A stretch of DNA of 8,003 nucleotides, taken from the NCBI GenBank assembly GCA_019116185.1, contig DXCD01000029.1, positions 1-8,003 of the forward strand. Reading direction: 5' to 3'. The stretch is from Candidatus Mediterraneibacter stercorigallinarum (GTDB taxonomy: Bacteria > Bacillota > Clostridia > Lachnospirales > Lachnospiraceae). The notes beneath the pieces are model-generated. The model was not told the origin of the DNA. It saw nothing but the letters and a program-made list of their open reading frames with translations, and did no database searches. Within the stretch, counting starts at the first letter, position 1. Every line of letters begins with the position of its first letter. This document shows positions 1 to 5,087 of the stretch, one piece after another. The position numbers and the translations under genes were made by a program.

Positions 1-148
1 CTCTTTTGCCCTTAACGCAGGCTCTACGCTGCACTTTCATGCAGAAGCTCCCGGGCCGGTTCTATATGTTCCTGCGAAGGCTCGCACCAGCCGCCTCCTC
101 TCTGTGGCATTTCTTCATATATACTATTCCCGTTCATCGCTGTCCGTA
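1..148 (-). ncRNA. T-box riboswitch leader, 5' part (runs off left edge), specifier probably CCG (Pro)
   Basis: T-box leaders sense uncharged tRNA and control transcription of aminoacyl-tRNA synthetase or amino-acid genes in Firmicutes. Read on the minus strand, the element has the Stem I hallmarks in order: CGGGAATAGTA about 20 nt after the predicted start, AGAGAGGAGGCGG, then GGTGCGAGCC (79-88), and finally GAACCGG followed by CCCGGGAGC (47-62). The 5' CGGG can pair with CCCG and so close the specifier loop. Using the usual spacing GAA-NNN-5 nt-GGAG, the specifier is CCG (57-59), a proline codon. Stem II follows as a CTGCA/TGCAG hairpin (29-44), and then a small CGTAG/CTGCG stem. The antiterminator with its TGGN bulge and the regulated gene lie beyond position 1. 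Proline-tRNA ligase or a proline gene is expected there, but that is inference. I am confident of the T-box class and less so of the amino acid. Confidence 0.85.
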
Positions 149-154
149 ACTGTG

Positions 155-183
155 ATTTTAGCGAATAAGCTCCCGCTTGTCAA
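155..183 (-). promoter_or_regulatory. Sigma-A-type promoter of the T-box transcript
   Basis: On the minus strand there is a perfect -35 TTGACA (178-183), a 17-nt spacer and a -10 TAAAAT (155-160). Transcription should start near 148, just before the first conserved T-box bases. The promoter lies between the telA stop codon and the T-box, so the gene beyond the left edge is an independent unit and does not depend on read-through from telA. Confidence 0.85.
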
Positions 184-211
184 GCCACAAAGTCATATGT
201 CACAGTCAGCC

Positions 212-1348
212 TCACCCCTGTATCTGAAGCAGCTTATTCTTGAGCTCCGTTTCCATATTCTGGAGTTCCGCCTCTGCTGCCCGGCGCTTCTCTCTTCCCT
301 CTCTCTGGATATTCATCACCTCGTCCAAAGTAGAGATCAGCGACTCATTCGTTGCTTTCAGTGTCTCTATATCCACGATGCCGCGCTCAGACGCTTTCGC
401 AGTCTCAACAGTCGCCATCTTAAGCTTCTCCGCATTTTTCTTCAGCAGCTCGTTCGTCACATCCGTCACCTTTCGCTGCGCCTCCACAGCCTGCGCGGAA
501 TGCTCCACGCCCAGGGCAAGCACCATCTGGCTCTTCCACAGGGGGATCGTGTTCACGATCGTAGACTGGATCTTTTCTACCATCTGAGTGTCATTGTTCT
601 GCACAAGGCGGATCTGCGGCGCAGTCTGGATGGAGATCATCCTCGTCAGCTCCAGATCGTGTATCTTCTTCTCAAACCGCAGGCACATGGACTCCAGGTC
701 CCGGGCAGCCTGTGCGTCCTCCGGCAGGCCGGACCGCTGCGCTTTCTGCGTAAGTTCCGCAAGCTGCGTGCTCCGCACTTCTGCCAGCTTTTTCTTACCG
801 GCCAGAATGTACATGGACAGCTCCTTGAAATATGTCAGGTTCAGCTCGTACATCTTATCCAGAAGCGCTGTATCTTTCATCAGCTGCACCTGATGCTTTT
901 CCAGCACCTTTACGATCTCATTCACATTTGCCTCTGCTTTTGCATATTTTGCTTTCATGGATTCGATCTTGTTGGATGCTTTCTTGAAAATCCCTAAAAA
1001 TCCCTTTTCTTCTTCCTCGTCAAAACTCTTAAGCTCTGTCACAACGCCGGAGAGCATGTCCCCCACTTCGCCCAGATCCTTAGACTTTACATTTTCCAAG
1101 GCAGATTCTGAGAAATCTGCCATCTTCTTCTGCGTACCCGCTCCATACTGAAGCACAAGCGAAGAATCCGTCAGGTCGATCTGCTCTGCGAACGAGTCCA
1201 CCATCCGGCGTTCCTCCTCGGTCAGCATGCTGTCATCCAGCGCCGGCTCTTCCGGCTGCGCGACAGGCGGTTTCTTCTTCTCCTGTGTCTGAAACGGATC
1301 CAGTGTCAAAGTCGGTGTTGTGCTCATGTCTTTAAATTCATTGCTCAT
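212..1348 (-). CDS. telA: TelA-family toxic anion resistance protein
   Basis: A 378-residue protein of the TelA/KlaA family, the group of B. subtilis YaaN. Family members are linked to tellurite and other toxic-anion resistance and to envelope stress, but their biochemistry is unsettled. The N-terminal 45 residues are polar and probably disordered. The family core follows: YGAGTQKKM around 68-76, an acidic DEEEEKG at 110-116, MYELNLTYF at 166-174, and the hallmark block TRMISIQTAPQIRLVQNNDT at 235-254, continuing through IPLWKSQMVLALG to 280. The C-terminal 100 residues are charged and helical, probably coiled coil. There is no signal peptide or membrane segment, so it is likely cytosolic. 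I chose the ATG at 1348 because GGAGG lies 8 nt upstream. The in-frame ATG at 1363 overlaps that ribosome binding site. It follows the xpaC-like gene by about 95 nt and is probably co-transcribed. Length is normal for the family. Confidence 0.93.
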   Translation of the reverse strand: MSNEFKDMSTTPTLTLDPFQTQEKKKPPVAQPEEPALDDSMLTEEERRMVDSFAEQIDLTDSSLVLQYGAGTQKKMADFSESALENVKSKDLGEVGDMLSGVVTELKSFDEEEEKGFLGIFKKASNKIESMKAKYAKAEANVNEIVKVLEKHQVQLMKDTALLDKMYELNLTYFKELSMYILAGKKKLAEVRSTQLAELTQKAQRSGLPEDAQAARDLESMCLRFEKKIHDLELTRMISIQTAPQIRLVQNNDTQMVEKIQSTIVNTIPLWKSQMVLALGVEHSAQAVEAQRKVTDVTNELLKKNAEKLKMATVETAKASERGIVDIETLKATNESLISTLDEVMNIQREGREKRRAAEAELQNMETELKNKLLQIQG

Positions 1349-1393
1349 CTGTTCGCCCTCCATGTTCTCAGCTTCATTGCCTGATAACAGCCC

Positions 1394-1425
1394 CAGGCAT
1401 CTCTGCCTATGCAGACTGCTGCCTG
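1394..1425 (-). other. Intercistronic nested hairpin between xpaC and telA
   Basis: An outer stem CAGGCA/TGCCTG (1394-1399 with 1420-1425) encloses an inner CTGC-4 nt-GCAG hairpin (1403-1414). No U-run follows in either direction, so it does not look like a terminator. It may be an RNA-processing or stability element between the two genes, but it could also be chance. Confidence 0.35.
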
Positions 1426-1443
1426 TTCCTGATGGTTAAAATG

Positions 1444-2673
1444 TTATTTTTTTCCGCCTGTCTTCAGTCCGTCCTCTGTCAGCCCTTCCTGCGCAAGCAT
1501 TGTATTCAGTACAGAAATATCAGAAGACAAATCCCATGCCGTATCCTGGAACAGATCATCCAAGAGTTTTTCAAACGCCGTGTTCAGCGTATCCAGCGTC
1601 TTCTCGATCTCTTGTTTGGATGAGATGATGTTCTCTCCCTGCACGGGCTGGGCATCCAATTCTTCGTAAGCTTCCAGAAGCTTGATCGTAGTGGGCAGAT
1701 AGTATTCCATAAGCTTCCGTATATCATCCACAGTATCCGGCTTCTGTTCCACTCGGTCAAAGATCCGGTCCACCAGCATCTCCATCCGGTAGATCTTTGC
1801 CGAAATCTCCTCTCCCGGTATAGCGTCATTTGCCTCGTGGATCTTTCTTACATATTCATCGCCTTCCTTGACGATCTTCTGAACTTCAGGAGAAAGCCTG
1901 GAATATTCCTGCTGCCTCTTTTCGGCTGCTGCCTCCCGCTCCGCTTTCTCCCTGCGCGTCCGTTCCATGAGCTCTGTATACTGATGATACGATCTGTCGC
2001 TGACCATGAGACAGGATTCCTGCTCATCCAGATGCCCCTGACAGAACCATCCCTTTTTGATCATCTTCTTCAGATCCTTTGCGACCGTCTTTACCGATCG
2101 CCCTGTCTTCTGCGCCAGTTCCTTCACATCGCAGTACTCCCGATTCCCCAGAATTTTGACATATTTCCTGAACCTGCCGACACTGCATGCCATCCTCGTT
2201 CCGGTCAGCGCCATCACTGCGAAAATAACGGTAAACAGGCCAAATGCCCCTGCCCCGATCTGAAGCGCCAGCTCCCATCCGGCCGCCAGAGCCCCGACGC
2301 AGAGAAGCACCAGGAAAATAAGCGAGATTACGCCAAAAACAAATCCGGTTATCGCCAGAAAGATGCCGCCCACTTTCACAGATGTCCCCTTCAGATACAT
2401 CGGTCTTTGCTTCGTCTGTCCGTTCCAGGCCGTACCGTTTCGAGCTGCGCCTCCTGCGGAGTTCCCGCTCCAGGACTGCTGATTCTGCGCCCTTCCGGTC
2501 GGATTCTCCCGATACCAGCCTCCATTTTTCAGCCCTCTGGACACATTGTCCATGGCTCGTCCGACCGTATCAGAAACTGTCTGATTCAACATGCGGAAAT
2601 CCTTGGAGTCAACCGCATTTTGTATCGTCCTGCGGATCTCATCCCCGAGCCGCTCCCAGTCATTATTTATCAT
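1444..2673 (-). CDS. xpaC: XpaC-like membrane protein (5-bromo-4-chloroindolyl phosphate hydrolysis family) with winged-helix-like segment
   Basis: A 409-residue protein whose C-terminal part (about 262-395, from LSPEVQKIVKEGDEYVRKI onward) resembles the XpaC family. XpaC is named for indolyl-phosphate hydrolysis in B. subtilis, where xpaC also sits beside a telA-like gene; its true role is unclear. Residues 1-50 form an amphipathic helical region, followed by a Gly/Asn/Gln-rich linker (50-95). Two hydrophobic segments follow at about 101-131 and 134-158, predicting membrane insertion. A basic stretch leads into YCDVKELAQKTGRSVKTVAKDL (180-201, in two parts), which reads like a small winged helix-turn-helix extending to GWF at 208-210. 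A charged coiled coil lies at 235-257. The start is well supported by AAGGAGG 6 nt upstream of the ATG. It is much longer than B. subtilis XpaC (about 200 residues) because of the N-terminal half. The gene is first in an operon with telA. The family call is solid; the helix-turn-helix is my reading of the sequence. Confidence 0.85.
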   Translation of the reverse strand: MINNDWERLGDEIRRTIQNAVDSKDFRMLNQTVSDTVGRAMDNVSRGLKNGGWYRENPTGRAQNQQSWSGNSAGGAARNGTAWNGQTKQRPMYLKGTSVKVGGIFLAITGFVFGVISLIFLVLLCVGALAAGWELALQIGAGAFGLFTVIFAVMALTGTRMACSVGRFRKYVKILGNREYCDVKELAQKTGRSVKTVAKDLKKMIKKGWFCQGHLDEQESCLMVSDRSYHQYTELMERTRREKAEREAAAEKRQQEYSRLSPEVQKIVKEGDEYVRKIHEANDAIPGEEISAKIYRMEMLVDRIFDRVEQKPDTVDDIRKLMEYYLPTTIKLLEAYEELDAQPVQGENIISSKQEIEKTLDTLNTAFEKLLDDLFQDTAWDLSSDISVLNTMLAQEGLTEDGLKTGGKK

Positions 2674-2736
2674 GGAATTCCTCCTTAAAATCTTAGCTGT
2701 AAAACATTTTCAAAGGTTTTTCATCATGTTTTAATC

Positions 2737-2765
2737 TTGACCCTGAAAAACATTTATATCATAAT
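2737..2765 (+). promoter_or_regulatory. Probable promoter of the rluA-like gene
   Basis: TTGACC (2737-2742), a 17-nt spacer and CATAAT (2760-2765) give a good sigma-A match on the plus strand. The start near 2772 implies a leader of about 120 nt, very A-rich and purine-rich. The region 2674-2736 should also hold the promoter of the divergent xpaC operon, but I could not find a convincing pair of boxes for it. Confidence 0.6.
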
Positions 2766-2890
2766 CAGTTTAGTCGCTGTATATGGAAAAGTCAAGAATC
2801 CGAAAGGCCAAAAAGCCAAGAAGACACGGCTTCAAAAGACCGCGGAAATCCGAAATAAAAAGACTGCAAAAAAACAAAAAGGAGTATGAC

Positions 2891-3634
2891 ATGAAACCAG
2901 ATATCAACTCTCTCATTATATATGAAGATCCCCACATTATTATCTGCCACAAGCCCGCCGGCATCGCGGTGCAGACCAGCCGGATCGGAGCGCATGACAT
3001 GGTAAGCCTGCTGAAAAATCATCTGTCAGACAGCCGGGCGCAGGAGCAGCAAAAAAGCCGGCAGCCCGGCAGGCAGAACAACGAGCCGTACCTGGCTGTC
3101 ATCCACCGGCTTGATCAGCCTGTAGAAGGACTCCTGGTATTTGCCAAGACCCCGAAAGCAGCAAAGGAGCTGAACCGTCAGCTCACCTCCTCCGGATTCG
3201 GAAAGCATTACCGCGCCCTTGTCATGGGAACCCCCGAACCGCCCGAGGGCACGCTTGAGGATTATCTGGTCAAGGATGCCCGGACCAATACTTCCCGCGT
3301 GTGCACAAAGGACACCCCCGGAGCCAAACTCGCCCGGCTTCACTATCATGTAAAAGAGATTTGCGCAGATACTCAGCCCGTCACCTCACTTGTGGAAATT
3401 CAGCTGGATACGGGGCGACATCACCAGATCCGCGTGCAGATGGCGCATCTGGGCTGTCCGCTCGTGGGAGACCGCAAATACGGAGGGACTGCCGCGCCTT
3501 CCGGGCAGACAGACACAGCAGTCAGGCAGCTGGCGGCACATACAGAAAATACAGGGGAGCTTAGACTGTGTGCATATTGTTTAGAATTCAGACATCCAGA
3601 AAGCGGGAAGAAGATGATTTTTTCGCTGGATTAA
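2891..3634 (+). CDS. RluA-family RNA pseudouridine synthase
   Basis: A 247-residue enzyme expected to convert specific uridines in rRNA or tRNA to pseudouridine in the cytoplasm. It starts with the typical IIYEDPHIIICHKPAGIAVQ (9-28). It carries the catalytic motif HRLDQPVEGLLVFAK (72-86), in which D75 is the presumed catalytic aspartate. Most relatives read HRLDxxTSGLL, so 'PVEG' in place of the 'TSG' stretch is a visible variation. The C-terminal signature TGRHHQIRVQMAHLGCPLVG occupies 174-193. There is no N-terminal S4 domain, and a charged, probably disordered insert lies at about 47-65. I chose the ATG at 2891 because AAGGAG lies 7 nt upstream. An in-frame ATG at 2783 would add 36 residues, 17 of them Lys or Arg, but has no ribosome binding site. 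The target uridine cannot be told from the sequence. The gene is divergent from xpaC and convergent with the Rpn gene, 51 nt away; I see no clear terminator between them. Confidence 0.92.
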   Translation: MKPDINSLIIYEDPHIIICHKPAGIAVQTSRIGAHDMVSLLKNHLSDSRAQEQQKSRQPGRQNNEPYLAVIHRLDQPVEGLLVFAKTPKAAKELNRQLTSSGFGKHYRALVMGTPEPPEGTLEDYLVKDARTNTSRVCTKDTPGAKLARLHYHVKEICADTQPVTSLVEIQLDTGRHHQIRVQMAHLGCPLVGDRKYGGTAAPSGQTDTAVRQLAAHTENTGELRLCAYCLEFRHPESGKKMIFSLD

Positions 3635-3685
3635 ATCTGGATTCGCGGGGGAGACGGCCGCCAAAGCTGCACAATCAACTGTATA

Positions 3686-4675
3686 CTATTTTTCAGTTTC
3701 CTGCCGGAATTCTGCCGCAATTTTATCAATCATCTGCCGGTCTTCTCCCAGCAGATCAGCGATTTCAGCAGGAGACATTCCATGGGATAACATTCTGCAG
3801 GTGTACTCTTTTGTTGTGGATTCACGACCCTGCTGCCGTCCTTCCTCCAGGCCTTCCTGCCTGCCTTCCTGCATGCCTTCCTGCCGGCCTTCCTGTATGC
3901 CTTTCTGCCGGCCTTCTTCCAGGCCTTTCTGTATTCCCTCCTGCAGCCCCATCTTCAACCCTTCGCTCCGGGCGCTGTCCATCAGTGTATTATAATCCCG
4001 GACTGCTTTTTCACGCGCTTCGTATTCTAATCGCTTTTTTTCATCCGCACTGAGTTTCATAAGTTCACTGTAAGCTTCGCTGATATATTCATCCGTCTTA
4101 GCCATTGTGCTGAATTCCTCCCTGGTCTTCCCACTGAAAAACCGCATCCAGCGAATAATTCCATCTTCGTTCCGGACTTTTGACGGGATCTTTTTCAGCT
4201 CCAGGATATGGAGCTCCATCAGGTCTGTATACGGCGTTCCTGTTTTGCTGTCGCAAAATAAGATCTTGTGGTAACATTTTTTGTCATCCGGGAAGTGGAT
4301 AAAATCGAGGATACTTACATGGATGCATTTTTTCAGTTTCTTATAGGACTCTCCTTTTTTGATCTGACCTGTGTACAGTTTCCCCAGGTAAAATAAAATC
4401 CGGTGTGTCCAATATGAAAAATAGATAACCTGCATTTCCATATCGATCTGTGTGCCATCCTTAAGAAGCACCGCCACATCCAGGACCCCCAGCTTGTCAT
4501 CGCTGTATACGGTTGGAAGGATAGTGGGTATGAGGGCAGTCTCCCGGATCTCTTCCGGGTTTCTGCCGAGCAGCGCCGCAATAAATCCTTTTCTTACTTT
4601 CTCATTCTGCATCAGTTCTTTGAAACAGAAATCCACAGTGGGAAGCATTATGAAATTGTTGTCTGTTTGTGCCAT
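3686..4675 (-). CDS. Rpn-family recombination-promoting nuclease / putative transposase (PD-(D/E)XK)
   Basis: A 329-residue protein of the Rpn/PDDEXK_2 family. Members are DNA endonucleases related to transposases, and E. coli Rpn proteins promote RecA-independent recombination. The family N-terminus is present (LPTVDFCFKELMQNEKVRKG, 11-30). The nuclease core follows, with GVLDVAVLLKDG (63-74) and IDMEMQV (77-83). D66, E80 and Q82 fit the D...ExQ active site of this group. YWTHRILFYLGKLYTGQI and a conserved HVSILDF block come next. Near the C-terminus are 11 G-x-x-x tetrapeptides rich in Glu and Gln, then a short helix with SPAEIADLLGEDRQMIDKIA. I chose the ATG at 4675 because AAAGGAG lies 8 nt upstream; an ORF start at 4729 lies upstream of this site and just at the predicted transcript start. 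No terminal inverted repeats or target duplications mark it as an active element. The protein appears intact. Confidence 0.9.
   Translation of the reverse strand: MAQTDNNFIMLPTVDFCFKELMQNEKVRKGFIAALLGRNPEEIRETALIPTILPTVYSDDKLGVLDVAVLLKDGTQIDMEMQVIYFSYWTHRILFYLGKLYTGQIKKGESYKKLKKCIHVSILDFIHFPDDKKCYHKILFCDSKTGTPYTDLMELHILELKKIPSKVRNEDGIIRWMRFFSGKTREEFSTMAKTDEYISEAYSELMKLSADEKKRLEYEAREKAVRDYNTLMDSARSEGLKMGLQEGIQKGLEEGRQKGIQEGRQEGMQEGRQEGLEEGRQQGRESTTKEYTCRMLSHGMSPAEIADLLGEDRQMIDKIAAEFRQETEK
3830..3961 (-). repeat. Degenerate 12-bp tandem repeat (11 units) encoding G-x-x-x tetrapeptides
   Basis: Eleven in-frame 12-bp units inside the Rpn gene encode tetrapeptides such as GLQE, GIQK, GLEE, GRQK, GRQE and GMQE. 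On the plus strand it reads as repeated variants of CCTTCCTGCMKG. Such EGxxEG runs are common at the C-terminal ends of this family. The units are similar enough that replication slippage could change their number without shifting the frame. Confidence 0.9.
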
Positions 4676-4705
4676 AAGCATTTCTCCTTTCACTGAAAAC
4701 ACTGC

Positions 4706-4784
4706 TTCATACAGGAAAGGAGCTGTCATGAGACCATTTTAACATATTTCTGCATGGTGTAAAGAGAGAACCTTCCTGTATGAA
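4706..4784. repeat. 12-bp perfect inverted repeat bracketing the Rpn promoter
   Basis: TTCATACAGGAA (4706-4717) and its exact complement TTCCTGTATGAA (4773-4784) are separated by 55 bp. The match continues imperfectly into AGG/CCT next to the arms. The presumed -10 and -35 boxes lie between the arms. It could be a pair of operator half-sites, a cruciform, or a remnant of a small element; no target duplication is visible. Confidence 0.6.
4736..4763 (-). promoter_or_regulatory. Possible promoter of the Rpn-family gene
   Basis: On the minus strand TTTACA (4758-4763), a 16-nt spacer and TAAAAT (4736-4741) resemble a sigma-A promoter. Transcription would begin near 4729, giving a leader of about 54 nt before the chosen start codon. 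The spacer is one base short of ideal. Confidence 0.45.
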
Positions 4785-5026
4785 TCCCGTTCTATTTTCA
4801 TGCTGGTAAACCATTATCGGGATGTTATCCTGGAATACAGGTCCGAAAATACGACTTGATAACTATGCTGATCTGAACGACACCCGGACTTAACCCCAAC
4901 ATCCGGGATATGTGCAATATATCATATCCGGTGAGAAATCACAATATTATGACAGAATTCATTGCATTTTAAAGTAACAGTTCAGCCATAGGGCTGTCCG
5001 AATGACGCGGTCTGAACTGTCGCATT
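4785..5026. other. Non-coding, hairpin-rich intergenic region
   Basis: No coding frame is convincing in this stretch between the Rpn gene and the glycosidase terminator. It contains several short inverted repeats: CCTG/CAGG near 4830-4842, CCCGGA/TCCGGG (4883-4888 with 4902-4907), and GGATATG/CATATCC (4906-4912 with 4923-4929). It also holds the larger structure at 4977-5020. None has a U-run placed to make it a terminator. Confidence 0.5.
4977..5020. repeat. Inverted repeat able to fold as a three-way junction
   Basis: A 9-bp perfect outer stem ACAGTTCAG/CTGAACTGT (4977-4985 with 5012-5020) encloses a CAGCC-ATAG-GGCTG hairpin (4983-4996) and a short CCG/CGG hairpin. The outer stem and the first hairpin share the bases CAG, so they partly compete. 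No U-run follows in either direction. A small repeat element or the fold of a 3' untranslated region are possible explanations. Confidence 0.5.
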
Positions 5027-5069
5027 AAAAAAAATAGGTTTATCCCACTGATAAAATAAAGATAAACCT
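5027..5069 (-). terminator. Rho-independent terminator of the glycosidase gene
   Basis: On the minus strand a 9-bp perfect stem AGGTTTATC/GATAAACCT (5036-5044 with 5061-5069) is followed by A and then eight Ts (5027-5034). It lies about 20 nt past the stop codon at 5088. The stem is AT-rich, but the position and T-run are right. Confidence 0.8.
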
Positions 5070-5087
5070 GTTCTAAGCATTCAGCTC

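Noticed and set aside
104..997. Long plus-strand open frame opposite telA.
   Set aside because: It is antisense to a gene with clear TelA motifs, has no ribosome binding site, and its Leu/His/Arg-rich translation is typical of a shadow frame.
1837..2688. 283-codon plus-strand open frame opposite xpaC.
   Set aside because: The minus-strand protein has family homology and a strong ribosome binding site; the plus-strand translation has neither.
3635..3685. A shared bidirectional terminator between the convergent rluA-like and Rpn genes.
   Set aside because: I could not find a stem followed by a T-run in either direction.
3830..3961. A short-unit repeat array that could be mistaken for a CRISPR or a minisatellite.
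   Set aside because: The units are 12 bp with no spacers, and all lie in frame inside the Rpn gene.
3686..4675. The Rpn gene as an active insertion sequence.
   Set aside because: No terminal inverted repeats at the gene ends or flanking target duplications are visible; the 12-bp repeat lies only upstream.
4977..5020. The ACAGTTCAG/CTGAACTGT hairpin as a terminator.
   Set aside because: The nearby A-run lies on the wrong side for either strand; it serves the separate hairpin at 5036-5069 instead.
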